Part shown: in pieces, positions 1 to 11,890 of the stretch
Layout of the letters: each line of letters starts with the position of its first letter
Position numbering within the stretch: position 1 is the stretch's first letter
From: Melanocharis versteri
Taxonomy: Eukaryota > Chordata > Aves > Passeriformes > Melanocharitidae
Direction: 5' to 3'
Length of the DNA: 64,000 nucleotides
Assembly (NCBI GenBank): GCA_013397845.1
Contig: VZTG01000476.1
Coordinates: 653,009-717,008 of the forward strand
The notes under the pieces: generated by a model
What the model was told of the DNA's origin: nothing
The model's input: only the letters and a program-made list of their open reading frames with translations
The model's database searches: none
Made by a program: the position numbers and the translations under genes

Positions 1-3000
1 AATGGCATGGAACTCTCAAGGACATTTAAAACAATGAGATAGTTTTATAAAAAAAAATATGTGAGTTAATTCACGAAATACCTTTAAAACCAATAAGTGC
101 TCGTTATTGCTTGTTCTGGTTTTGGCTAGGATAGAGTTCATTCTTTTCATTGCTCATCCTCTGAATCGAATAATGTTTTTACTTCATTTTTAAATGCCCA
201 TACTGTACTGCACAATTATTTCAGCAACTTCACGTGCAGTTTTTTTATCGAGGGGCAATTTGCCCACAGCAGCTTTGACACTTTCGAAGTGAATAAGAAT
301 AGTAATAAGGCAATAGTTTTGCTATTGCAATTAAAGGTGAAAATTATTTCTTTTAAATTTGGAAATATTTTCAGTAGATACTGGACATAAACTCACAGCT
401 ATATAATCACTCCAAGAATCTACACTAACTTTCAAAGGTCAAAGCACTAGAATAAAGAAGGAAAATGAGATGCAATGTACCAGTTTCTGTAATTTCTTCT
501 TTCATAAGACTGCTATCAACAGCTATTGTAATAATATAGTAATGAGAATTGTCAACATAGGCAAAAAGATTCTGCACCTTTTATTGTAATATGAAATTCA
601 TCCTCATGAGTATCTTTGCATGCACACTTGCCAAATGCAATAGTGAATCCAGCTGAAATGTTTTTCTCCTTTACCTTTTCTCTTATGTCTAAGCATCTAA
701 GGAAAAAATTGTTTTCATTTGTTTTTTGTCTTAGCACAATAGTTACATGGTATTTTTCATGACAGAAACTCACAAAGTTCTTCGTAATCTATTAAAATGA
801 ACCCCAAAACCACAACAAACCAGGAATACAACACAAAGAAGAGAAAAAATTAGCAAAAAATGTGGGATAAAAACCTGTTAATAACATTTCTGCTATTAAG
901 TGGTGCCTTCTGTGCCTTTAAACTTGCACTGTTTCCCTTGCCAAATGGCTGTTCTTTTTGCATGTGCTGGCTTTTGCCTCTCTAGATAAAAAAATACTGC
1001 TGTGGTAGTATTAATAGTGCAAGCAAATGGTTTAATCGCAGGAAGGGACAAGAAGTTTTCTTGTAATTGGATAAGAGTATCTTCCCCTGGTTGAAAGTTT
1101 AGCTTGTGGCCATTTATAACCTTTCTATTTCCAGCTGAAACCTGAATCCTTGTTCTTTACATGGACAATGCTGCTTTCTGATAATATTCCCCTATAACTG
1201 ACAGGAGGGGTTGAGTGTTGAGCATGTAATTACGGGTCAGTATTGGGCCTCTAAATTTCTCAGAGAAACATTCACTTCTGCCAGATTCATTGCTGCAAAT
1301 CCTGAGTGTGCAGCTGTACAGATCCCCTGACACGACTTAGCTGGCTAACAGTGATCCACAGACCACACTTCAGGAGCCACTACCCAGAACCAAAGAACTG
1401 TATGAAAGGCAAACCGTAGTAGGGATTTGTCACAGCTGTGTTATGTTGTTCAGTACTGTGGTATCATGCTGCTTCTTGATCCCAGTTTGAGAGAATTTTC
1501 TTATCTGTAAAGTAGTAGTAGAAATGTCAAGTACAACCACTGAACTTGGAAGAACTGTTTTACTCCACGCCGTGACTGTTACACTGAGAAAAAAAAAAGG
1601 TGAGGAGCCATTTCATATTTTTCTAGGCACCAGTGGATATTTGTTTCCACACTTGCCACTGCAGAAAAATGGCTCTTTCCTAGTACACATGGGCTTGTAT
1701 CTGACTATTACAAAACATTTTTTGAATTTATGTTCCTAGTGTGCTTATTTATTATATAACAAAGGTTCAGTCTGTGTCATGAAATTGCAGCCTCTTTGTC
1801 TCCTCACCTTAGTGCAGCTAAGAAGGGGCAATTAGGCTGAGGAAGTATGTGTTTCACATGAAACTGCAGCAGCTTGAAGTGCCCTCTGTTCAGAATCTCT
1901 TAACTAATAAGTTTTAATTTGGGGAGGTTGTATTAGGTGCACAGCATGAGCTTATATCATGCTGAAGTGTCCTTGTTTGTACAGGTAGGTAGCTGTTGTG
2001 TAAATATTCTTCAATTTTAAGATGCAGACAAAAGTATCAGCCTGTGATCAGATCCTGTTAAATGGCTTCATGATGTTATTTAAGGCACGAGGAATGTAGC
2101 TGGTTACAGATTTTGATATTTGCAGTGCATTGTCTGTATTTTGCCTGTGGCACAGCATGAAGAGAGCTTATTGCAGGACCTGAGTATGGTACACATGAAA
2201 CTTGTCTGGGCTTTAATTTTAGTAGCAATTCTGTCATTACTTTTCCTATGCAAAGTTGTACTCTTTCACCCAAATGAGTTTTAACTTGAATTGAAACAGT
2301 TTCTGAGGAACAGATTTGCTTTAACCATCACTTTCATTCTCAACTTGTGTGTGTTGGGCTGTGGTTTTTTTCAATGGCACCTGGCTACCACTCTCACTAG
2401 GCATTTAACCTTTTTTTTTTTTCGAAAATAGATGTGGGAGAAGGCCTTCTGTGAGCTACCAGAGCTTGCTTTCAAAACTCAATGAGTTCCCAGTCGTAAG
2501 AGCCCTCTGCAAGATTAATTCAAGTCAATAGAGGATTTAGAAGTGAAAGGGGAGAAAAATCAGGTCAGCAAGAAATATGAATAGATTGATTAAATCAGTG
2601 GGAAATGCTGTGGTAAAAGACAGAGGATTCCAATTTCATTTATTATGAACTGGGAGGCTGAGATGCTTAATAGCAAGGAAGGAGAGTATTGCTTGAGAAT
2701 TGGATTGAATTGGCAGAGTACATCCAAAATTCTCCTTCCAACGGAATGATTGAATATGTAATATAACTTGGTACAAGTGCTTGGTCTCTCTGCATTTTGA
2801 TAGGAGGACTGTGAATGAACTCCTGAGGAAAAGATCAGTGTTTCCTTCCACCGACAGATCGAAGTATCTAAGAATGCATTGGATACTGTGTGGTTTTGTG
2901 GTTTCTGTTTTACAATAGTGGTGACAAAATCTGGGTGGACCTAGTTCACCATGTCCTATTCAGAAAGGTCAGGATGAAGTCCTGATCCAACGATCAGAGT

Positions 3001-3750
3001 TACACACAGCTATTAATACATTCCAGAGTATGGTTTGCTGTCCTTTAAGTCCTGGCTTTTACTGTAGTAAAAATATTCCCCACTGCACTGAAAATGGATG
3101 CAGGCAGGAAGGAGTGTGTCTTGCATACTCTAGGAAGAGTTAAGTTTGAAACAAAAATCCTTGCTTCCCTTAAAACCTATTTATAAGAGAAGTATCCAGT
3201 GTTGCTAAAATGTGCTGTCATGTGGGTTTTGGATCAGGAAAGGCAGATGTTCCCTGGGGTTTGTCATCTCCAAATGAGATAAATATTTTAGGCCTGTGAT
3301 TGACTTGTTACAGACATGCAAAAAATCACAAACACAACAGAACCCCAAACTTCATTGGGGAATCCAGTCACTTGTTCTATATAAATATTCAATGGTAGGA
3401 GATGAGACAGAATTTCTCACTGTGGTATTATGCATGCACCCAGCATGATGGCATTTTAATTCTCTTCTTAGATGGCACAGTGCTGTCACCCCATAGAAAC
3501 TAGAAATTAAAAAGTCTATGCCAGCCTGCACATTCCCCATGCTACATGGAAGAAAAGCTATCTGAAATAACTGAGGGCTCAGAGGCAGCAGAGAATGTCT
3601 GGATTAAAGTTTGATGACAAAGGTACACATACCCAGAAGATCTGACTGTTATCATTGCCATCTGACACTTCAGAGTGCTGCTCAGCAGAGTGTGAATTGA
3701 TGACATGCTGTTTATTTCTCCTTATGCTAACTCCCTGTGTGGGCATGGCT
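1..3750. other. AT-rich non-coding stretch, no gene seen
   Basis: I see no coding region here. Open frames stay under about 100 codons, most are under 75, and none shows a recognisable domain. The only simple-sequence feature is a run of 12 T at 2411-2422. No CR1 tail, tRNA-like box pair or long inverted repeat was found on either strand. A short minus-strand frame near 690-580 has a plausible acceptor but only a weak donor, and I did not call it. Confidence 0.7.
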
Positions 3751-3796
3751 TGTGTGTGTGTGTATATATATTTATATATATTTATGTATATATGTA
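3751..3796. repeat. Composite TG/TA microsatellite
   Basis: About six TG units run directly into TA-rich sequence with interspersed TTTA steps, ending in tgtatatatg. The TA part has a loose 10-12 base periodicity. Such compound tracts usually vary in length between individuals. No function is implied. Confidence 0.9.
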
Positions 3797-6700
3797 AAAG
3801 TGGACTCAGCTATAGCCATTACCTGGAAGTGAATGCAGAGCCACCAGAGATACAGAAATTTGTAGCCCAGGTTTTTGTACATCTCTGTGTGGAGAGACCC
3901 TCCCTAAGCAAGTTAAAGTCACTGATTATAAGTGCCCATGGAGAGGTTTCATGAAGTTAAATAAACTGCAGTAAACCGTGTCGAGTTTCCCATTTGTCCC
4001 TCGGTAGGTGAGCTCTAAATATCTTCACCATGTTTTCTAACAGCCTTCCCAAATCCTTCATGAGTCCAATTTCCTGATGTCAGAATAGGACTGGGATCTG
4101 CAACCACATCAAAGTTAACTTGTGGGATTTTGCTTTGCTTTTCGTAGTTATGGATGCTAAGCTTCAATAATGTGCTTAGTGCTGTAAGAGGCAGCAAAAA
4201 TGACACTTGGTGGCCCAAGGAGTGTGCAGTCTAACGACAGACAGGCAGTGCAAACTGTGCTGGGAGACCTGGGGAACGTACTTCTGAGAGAAATGGTACT
4301 TTTTGAAATAATGGTTGGGTGCCTGACAACATTTCCATTAACACTGGTGAGTATTCATGGCTTCAAGAATGATGAGAGTTTAGGGAAGGGATTTGGCTTC
4401 AGCAGATTTTATTCTGTCGCATGCAGAGGGATCAGATCAGTCGACCATTGATGCTATAGTCATATCCGTTCCTTCCTTACTTTTTTTTTTTCCATGTGGA
4501 GTTTGAGCCTGCTTTTCGATCTGTGCCCCTTACATTCTGCACTCTGACTAACAGGCTGCTCACAAATGCAGAGGAGTTTACGTCCTGCCAAATGTGTAAT
4601 TACTGCAGTACTCCAGGCACCTCACTGCATACTAAGGAAGTTTTGCTGGCCTTACATTGATGTCAGATATTGCTGTACCGAAAAATCATCTCCAAGCAAA
4701 TAAGCTTCTTTAGTCTATGATTTTTAGTAAGTCCTTCAAAGTAAAATTGATATATTTGGGCTCTTACTTCCTTTTCCTTAGTTATGTGGATATGTGTAGG
4801 ATTAAAACTTCTTTCGCTCTTAGTGATCTCCTCTCTTCTAGATAAATAAGTGTATTCATTGAAGGGACAATGCTATTAGTAGCAAAAAGTGTCTGAAGAC
4901 AAAAAGTGAGAAATTTCCAAGCGTACTAACAACGCAAATTGCTAGGCTGTTTTGGGGCTGATTTTAGAACAGAATACACATGAGGAAATAATTTGTCGTA
5001 TGCTTAACTTGTATTTGGACTAGATTAATGAGCATGGTATCTAAAATCTGGGTCATGCAGTAAAAGTGGAAAAATTGACACACAGCCCAAGTGAAGTCAA
5101 TGAAATTCTCAAGTTAGGAACTGGAATAGGCCTTAAGAGAAAACAGAAGGATCTTTAGGGTAAAGCTGATTAATATGACACACTTCCCTTTGCTCTAATT
5201 CTTTTGCCCTGCTTGAGCTTTTGTTCCAGGTACAGATCCCGGGCTTGCCCGTATTTTAGCCTTCTGATTCTAGAAGCAGCTGAGGCCTCATTGTTTCCCA
5301 TTGCAGATGTGTGAGAAATCAGTTCTCAGCACACAGTAACTGTTAACTGTGATTACTCTAAAGCAAATGGATCTTCCCCTTAGAGTAGTGATGTCAGGCT
5401 TCTACTCAGCCTGACAGGACTCATCCAGTCCAGGCTCTAACAAAGGAATGTGTTGTTGTGTAAGTGGCAAATTAGTAGGTCTGTAGCTTTACTCAGAAGG
5501 CAGCAATTGCTGTAGTCATGATTTGTCACGATTAGTTTGTGAATATTAATTATCAGCTTCTCAATCTATTTCCTCTGAAATAGGCACTAACCACTGGTGA
5601 TGACCAATTTCTGATGGACTGGTTTGGGTTACCACTTTTTCTTATGTTACTGCCATTGCCTCGGGCCTCACCTGCACTGGGTGGCTTCAACAGAAACACT
5701 CTTGCTCTTTCACAAGAACTTCTGTAACTCATCTGTTCCTGGTTCAGAGTCGTTTCAGAGACTGGTTTTACCTGCAGATGTTGTGCAGTGTTGTAAGTGA
5801 GTGTTTTGTTGTCTCCTCTACCATGGTTGAGTGGGAGTTCATTTACAGTGCGCTGCAGGATGCCTCCCTGGGGTTGTGAAATCCTTAGCATCAGTGCACT
5901 TGGTCCTCTGCACCCCATCAAACTTTGTTTCACAAACTCGGTGATTGCTTTAAACTAGTGTATTGGCTTCTCTTTAAAAGAAAAAAGCAGAGTCTGTACA
6001 GTTGCCATTTTGTTTTGTACTCTAAACGACACTTTGTTGTGATTTTTGACTTGCTTTTTAGCAGAAGTGACAATTCCTGGGAGGCTGTATTTCTGCTTAG
6101 CTCTAGAAGCAGTGCATTGGATTTAGTTAGAGGTGAGTGTGATCTGGTGGTGTGACAGGCAGGCTTTGCCCAGCACCACCGACAGCACAACTTCCCCAGC
6201 TCTGAAACGGGGTGGGCAGCAGGTCAGGGCACCCTTTTTCCCCAACATCCACACACCTCAGCTTGTTGCATTTCACCTCGTTGTGCCTGTGAGTGTCTCA
6301 GCAGAGTTTGCAGGTGGGGACTTGTCGAAGCTCTCCCTGCGCTCAGGCAGCACCAGCTGCTCCGCAGATTTTCCGCGGGTTCCACACCCCTGGACATCCA
6401 GCACCAGCAGCCCCTTCTCCTGAGTGGGTGACAAAGCTTGGTCAGCAAAGACCAGAGAGAAAATACCACCACGATGTGGAAACAGAGCTGGTGGCTCTGC
6501 GCTACAGAACCCAATCACCGAGTTCAACCCCTGGCAGGGGCTGTGAGGGCTGATAAGGTGACATCTTCAGCTGGAGCAGACGTGCCTCATTTCACTGCAT
6601 CTCAGCTGCTCTCCAGAGCGAGGCACATCAGGCTCCCCGTGACTGGATTGCTGATTCACTGTGAGAGTTCTGTGGGTTACGTGGAAAGGGGAAGTCTGAG

Positions 6701-8684
6701 GCTGTCGGGAGAAAAGGAGGAATCTTCATTTTTGGAAAGTGGCAGGGAGGACAGATTTTGAGATGTGGTAATAGAAAACAGAAGGACAAAACACTGTTTG
6801 CTGTTACAAAATGTGGATCTTCACTGTTCTCCGTTTGTGGGCCTTCATTTGAGAAGAAATTGAGAGATGGGATTTGCAGAGTGTCATATATAGGTTGTGG
6901 TTTTACTAAATATATGCTATTGTTGACCAAGCTTTCTTATTTCATCTGAAAAAATAAACAAATTTCAATCTGTAACAAGCCAAATTCAACAGGAGATCAG
7001 ATCACTGCAGCTGCTACAACTTTGCCACATATATCCACAGAGTCAAGAGCTAGTGCTTTTAAAAATGCATATTTTGTGGTTTTCTTTCATCTCGAAAATC
7101 AACAGGATAGTAAAGATAGCAAGCATTTTTCTAAAGTAATTGTTAAAGTCTAAATGTCACAGAGGCAGTTAGGCATTCCATAATTAGCTTGAGAAACACA
7201 TATATCTTTATGCATTGACTCTTTTAAGGGTTTTATTACAGGCTGACAATCGTTTTGGCATACTGAGTAAAGGTGTTTACACCCTCAGCCTTTATGGCCA
7301 CACCAGAGCAGGAGCCAGCAGGAGGTTCAAGATCTTACAGTGTTGCAAGTGAAGGCAAGTAGTTTACAGCTGAGTTCTTTGTTGCTGTGAACATTTTATT
7401 TTCCTTGATTCAGAGACCGTAAAATGGTACAGCAGATAAAATATTTGATGTGTATAAAAGGTTAAGTTGGAGACTGCAGTGTGGGTCAGTCTGAAACACA
7501 TGTACAAAAAAAGGCATAGGTCGATGTGGCAGTAATCATTTTTTCTTCTCTGATTCAGGTGATCCTTACAAACATGCCTGGACATTTTGTGGGAGAGAAA
7601 AGAGCTCTGTTGATGTGAAACCTCTAGAATCATGTTTCAGAGCTTCCCAGATCACCTAGAGTTGTAGTGGAGAGCGGGTTGTTTTCGTCTCCTCTCCCTT
7701 GCCTTTGATTTGCAGCCTCTGCCTGTCCTTAGGGAAAACACCAACCTCACAGTCTCAGTCTGCTTTTTACTCCACCCCAGAGTGGAGCAAAGTGATCAGT
7801 GCAAGTTGTTATCTGGGTGTGCTTTGTTTTGACCAGTTGGCATTAGAGGAGATCCAAATGACCCAGTAAAGCTTCCAGCAGACCACCCCTCACAGTTTAA
7901 GGAATTCCATTGGAATTATTCATAAGCTGCCACCATCCTGTATGGTTTCCAGCAACAAGGAGGTAGAACTGTTAGCGTGGCTGCTATCCATTACATATCC
8001 TGCTGGGCAGCTGGTCCCTGAAATTTTTGGAGGCTGTGCAGATGGAACCAGAGAAGTTGGAACAGCTTCTGTGCCCAGAGGAGCAGCCAAACTTTTGATG
8101 TCCAAAACCTCTCTGTCCCCACCATTAAATTTCTACAGTGGTTTCCAGAATCCCAAATTGAACACTCAGGCTCTCTGCTTCATAACTGTCTCTGAAAATC
8201 CACTGAAAATCCGATTGATGCTGGAGAGTGCATGTGCAGTGTGCTATAAACCTGAAAGAAATGTGTCTAAGAGAGAGACAGTTGTAAGATTTGCCTTTTG
8301 AAAAGCCATTATCAGGAGAAATGAAGGGTGCTGATTTTACAGCATTAAGAGATCCTGCTGAATGGAGGGAAAGCAGCATGGCGTGAACCTGTGAAAAGCT
8401 GGAAAGTTTACAAAGGACTGATCCCACGGCTCCTAGCGACAGCAGCTGTGCTGTGACATACAGACTGATGTACCAGTTGTCTGATCCATAGGTTTCACTT
8501 CTAGGACTATTATTTCTTGGCAGCCAACCTAACGTAATTACGTATGTTTTCCTGCAACAAGCAAACACTTTATGTGGCTGAGGAAACAGCTGCACTACAC
8601 TGAAGAGCTCATTTGCATAAATATGAAAGTATAGTCGCAGAATTGCAAAATTATATATTGTGTAGGGTTACGTGTTAGTGTCAA
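3797..8684. other. Non-coding stretch with a GC-richer patch at 6170-6560
   Basis: No gene is recognised. There is an 11-T run at 4481-4491. The patch at 6170-6560 is clearly GC-richer than its surroundings, and frames of 84-107 codons are open there on both strands. This is expected when AT-rich stop codons become scarce. I count about 7 CpG in 6181-6420, too few for a CpG island. The 119-codon ATG frame at 7942-8301 and the 156-codon frame opposite it, which begins at GTG, show no recognisable domain. Confidence 0.65.
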
Positions 8685-8717
8685 GGATTATAAATACCAA
8701 TAGGGATTATAAATACC
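8685..8717 (+). repeat. Short direct repeat of 14 bases, 19 apart
   Basis: The string ggattataaatacc occurs at 8685-8698 and again at 8704-8717. This is a small tandem duplication in AT-rich DNA. It may be replication slippage; no function is evident. Confidence 0.8.
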
Positions 8718-10070
8718 TATAATGCCATTTTATTTAAAAGGAATTACTATTTAGCCATTTTGAACATTGAAAGACAGTTTGTCATCTGACTATTTAAAAG
8801 TGTGACTAGTCTAAAAATAGCTTTGAATGTGACTCTAAACTGGAGATCTTTGCATCTTTCCTTCTTTTCTGTTTTGAGCTACTCTTCAGAGATGGAGAGG
8901 CAGAGAGACACCTTCAAAGAGGATTGCCAAGCCAGATGAAATTTGCCTCATTTTCTTTTAACTTAAACTAGGCTTCTTGTTTGTAAATTCATAAATAGGT
9001 TTCCGAAGGAACCTGGTAAAACTTCTTGTGTATGAAATACATAATAAAGGAAAAAAACTCAGGCTGCAAGTAACATGACCAGAGCTTCTCACCGAGTCAT
9101 GACACAAAGTGTTCCCAGAAAAGACCTAGTGACAGCACAAGCATTTGTGCAGATGTGTGTCTAAAAGAATAGATTTGGTGGAGTAAAACTTAAAAGGTTT
9201 GTTTCTGTTCCTCGTGTGCTTCGCTTTATGACCACACAGGTGCTCGTGCTGTACAAGAAAGATGTACACACCAGAAAAGGAAGGCTAAAAATATGGAGGA
9301 TATGGACACAGCACCAGCCTATACTGCCCTAAATGATATGTGGAATTACAGCATCACATGGGGACAGCTGAGTTCCTGCTCTGTGCAGGGGCAGCTTGGC
9401 AGGGACATCTCGTGAAGTGGGTGCAGCTTAGGTGGTGTTTAGCCAGTGCTTTAAAGGAGATTTGGCACCCATTCTGTGTTACCACAGAGCAGGAAGGCTG
9501 TAAACTGTGTAACCACTTCTGTAGAGGGGACAGAAACCCCCAAGAACAGAGCTCCATGGGCTGCTGGGGCCATCTCAGCCCTCTGTGCCTCTGCCCCCAG
9601 AGCCCCTGTGCTCACAGTGCAGTCAGTACATTGCAGTGCTGACACAGTGAAATGGGTCCAACCAAAGCTCTTGGGGCTGGCTCCAGAGTGATGTGTTGTT
9701 TTGATTTCTTGGGTGGTTTTATGCAGATTTGATTGGCGTGGTTGGTTTCAGCTGATAGATTCAGTTGTGCAATTTGTTCAGCTTTTAATGAAGTAAGAGC
9801 AGAAAAATGCTCCAAGTGTCATGACAGCATGATGAGATGAGCTCTAACTCATCTTCTCATGATATTTCAAAATATGTTGCTACATTTTTCCTCCAGCTGT
9901 TTATTCTGCCCATCTGCTGGATGCTGCATTTCTTGCTGGCAACAGAAAATCCAGTCTCAGTGCCCAGAGGGTGATGAGTTTTTTTCTGGTTTGGTTTTTG
10001 CTCACAGTTTTAACTTGAAGACTTGGCACTGAAGCAGCTCATGAGCATGAACATGGACTGTTGAATGACA
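8718..10070. other. Non-coding stretch, nothing recognised
   Basis: The interval around 9340-9690 is GC-richer and has overlapping frames of 64-100 codons open on both strands. None resembles a known protein, and the overlap of many frames argues for composition rather than coding. No repeat family was recognised. Confidence 0.6.
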
Positions 10071-10129
10071 CTGCATTTCTCCAGAACCTGCTGCATTTCT
10101 CAGAACCTGCTGCATTTCTCAGAGTCTGC
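10071..10129 (+). repeat. Tandem repeat, three units of 19-20 bases
   Basis: Three consecutive copies of a unit beginning ctgcatttct start at 10071, 10091 and 10110. The first spacing is 20 and the second 19. The last copy has drifted (cagagt instead of cagaac). This is a minisatellite-like local duplication with no coding frame of interest. Confidence 0.85.
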
Positions 10130-11589
10130 TGGTCTCCAAGAGGAAGCCCTACTTGGTTTAGCCCTTTTCCTTCCACCAGCCTTTGTGAACAGATCAGACA
10201 TTAACCAGAAAAAAAATTAAGATTGTTTTGGCCAAAGCAGCGTGGGCTCCGTGGCTTGAGGGCACAGTGAGAAGCAGAGGAAGAAGGAGGGAGGGTGCCA
10301 GCCCTCCTGTGGACAAGCTGTCAAATTTGCCTTTTTGGATTACTGATTCCACAACATGACACCACTGTCACCTCCAGCAAGAAGATGGTAACCCAAATTC
10401 AGAGGTTGGAGGTGTCTAAAGCTCTCAGGGTCATCTTTAGCTGTTCTGGCAGCAGATTGTTGTAGCTATTGAATGATTGGTTTGCATCAGCACTTTGGGC
10501 CTGGAGAAGATAACTATGTAGCCAATATATCCTTGTTACCTTGGGAAGAAGGCATTGGACTGTTACCAAAAATTTGGTGAAGATAAAAAAAAACTCCTTA
10601 ACACCAACGTAGCATTAAGAAGAAGGCATTCTTTATTTGTTCCAGATGCACAAGGGGATATCTCCTGCGAAACACCATAGAAATATTCATAGAATGCCTT
10701 TCCTCTCTAATATCCTTCTCTGAGAACAGAAATCACACAGCTGGAAGAGCATAACAGAGGTGCAGGAATTCATGGGGTGGGGGTAATAGGAACTTTTTAA
10801 ACTGGCTTTGCTATTAAGGAAGGGTAAGGGTGAACATCCACATCACCTTGCATTCATCAGCTCTGGGCCATGCCCTCCCACCCATATATTCCTTACTTCT
10901 TTCATCACCAGTGATGCACAGGAAGTTGATTCATCTAAAATTTCCTCTGGCAAAAAAAAAAAAAAGACCTTAAGGTGTGATGGAGATGCTCCCTCATTAG
11001 CATGCAAGTATGGGATAAGCAAACATTTCCTCTAAACACTGCTGATACCTCTGAGACAACAGCACTTGGACAATTCATGGGGCTTGTGACTATTTCCTTG
11101 GACCCAAACTGATTTTCTCACCTTGTGGTTTAGAATGGGAGGTTACTGGGATGATTTGGAAATCTGCAAAGCGTCCAGGTTTGGTTTTGTGCTGAAGCAG
11201 GTATACTGGTACCAGTAGGTATTTATAATAAGCTAAAAAGAGCAGTTGTGGGAAAGTAAGAGACCAGTAAAAAGATGTGGAATTAGAGAGAACAGGTGAT
11301 AAATATGAGAAATGTGAGGTGGAGTCACATGTATGGAAGGTGTGTGAAATAGCACTACTTAGCACAATGCCAGTAAGTTAGTGTAGACTAATCAAATGTA
11401 TATAGAATGAGGAAAAGTGAGTGAAGTCATAGCAATATTCTTGTTGCTCAAACAGGGGAGCAGAAATCTGTATCAATGGGCCTCCTGGGTACCCTTACAG
11501 CTCTTACAAGCTGCGGGAAAGTGTCTCCAGCTTCAGAAGAGGATGTTTGTGCTTTTCAGGCAATCTTGCTGAGATGAATAAACAAATAG
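10130..11589. other. Non-coding stretch with an A14 run
   Basis: Nothing coding is recognised. An uninterrupted run of 14 A lies at 10952-10965. The sequence before it does not read as a processed gene copy, so I do not take the run as a retroposed poly(A) tail. A 91-codon minus-strand frame at 11090-11365 has no domain I recognise. Confidence 0.6.
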
Positions 11590-11890
11590 GGCCGGGAAAT
11601 GGTCTTTTTTGAATTTAAGCAGGTGTATTACTCAGTGTGGGAAGACTGTCTGAGAATTGATGGAGCCCTGTGGACTTGCTATAAAGACTGGATGATGAAA
11701 GAATGATAACACATGTGAGAACTGAAGCTGGAAAGGTATGTCAGTTAAAAGTGAGGCTGGAAATGCAACAGGGCTCTGTCTTGTCCTCCAAGTTGTTTGA
11801 AATTCTCAGGCATAAGCCTCTTAACACTTGCTGGAAGGAAGACATGCTAAAGATTACCAGCCTGGAGGTATTAGGGTATGCGAGGCATTA
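11590..11890 (+). mobile_element. Fossil reverse transcriptase of a non-LTR retrotransposon
   Basis: Two reverse-transcriptase signatures occur in the right order. From 11602 the first frame reads VFFEFKQVYYSVWEDCL, which resembles motif A of LINE polymerases (F-x-D-F-K-x-A-Y-D-S-V). Both aspartates of the family pattern are replaced, by E and Y. This frame stops at 11704. A second frame, opening at 11703, reads THVRTEAG and then QQGSVLSSKLF. That matches the family pattern V-R-T-x-x-G followed by x-Q-G-S-x-L-S-P-L-L-F, with the proline lost. The change of frame and the lost catalytic residues mean the copy is dead. No clear YADD motif follows; KEDM at about 11840 may be its remnant. The VRT...QGSxLSP style resembles RTE-like elements more than CR1, which usually has GVPQGSVLGP. 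The element's ends were not found. Confidence 0.55.

Noticed and set aside
580..690. Minus-strand exon-like frame with ttttttccttag acceptor
   Set aside because: The donor (AAAAG|GTGCAG) is weak and the protein text gives no family; not distinguishable from chance.
6170..6560. GC-rich patch as a second CpG island
   Set aside because: About 7 CpG in 240 bases gives too low a ratio; likewise 35880-36320 and 54090-54400 fall short.
8125..8595. 156-codon minus-strand frame
   Set aside because: It starts at GTG, lacks recognisable domains, and is overlapped by a 119-codon ATG frame on the other strand.
10952..10965. A14 run as tail of a processed pseudogene
   Set aside because: The preceding 150 bases do not read as a gene copy, and no flanking direct repeats were seen.
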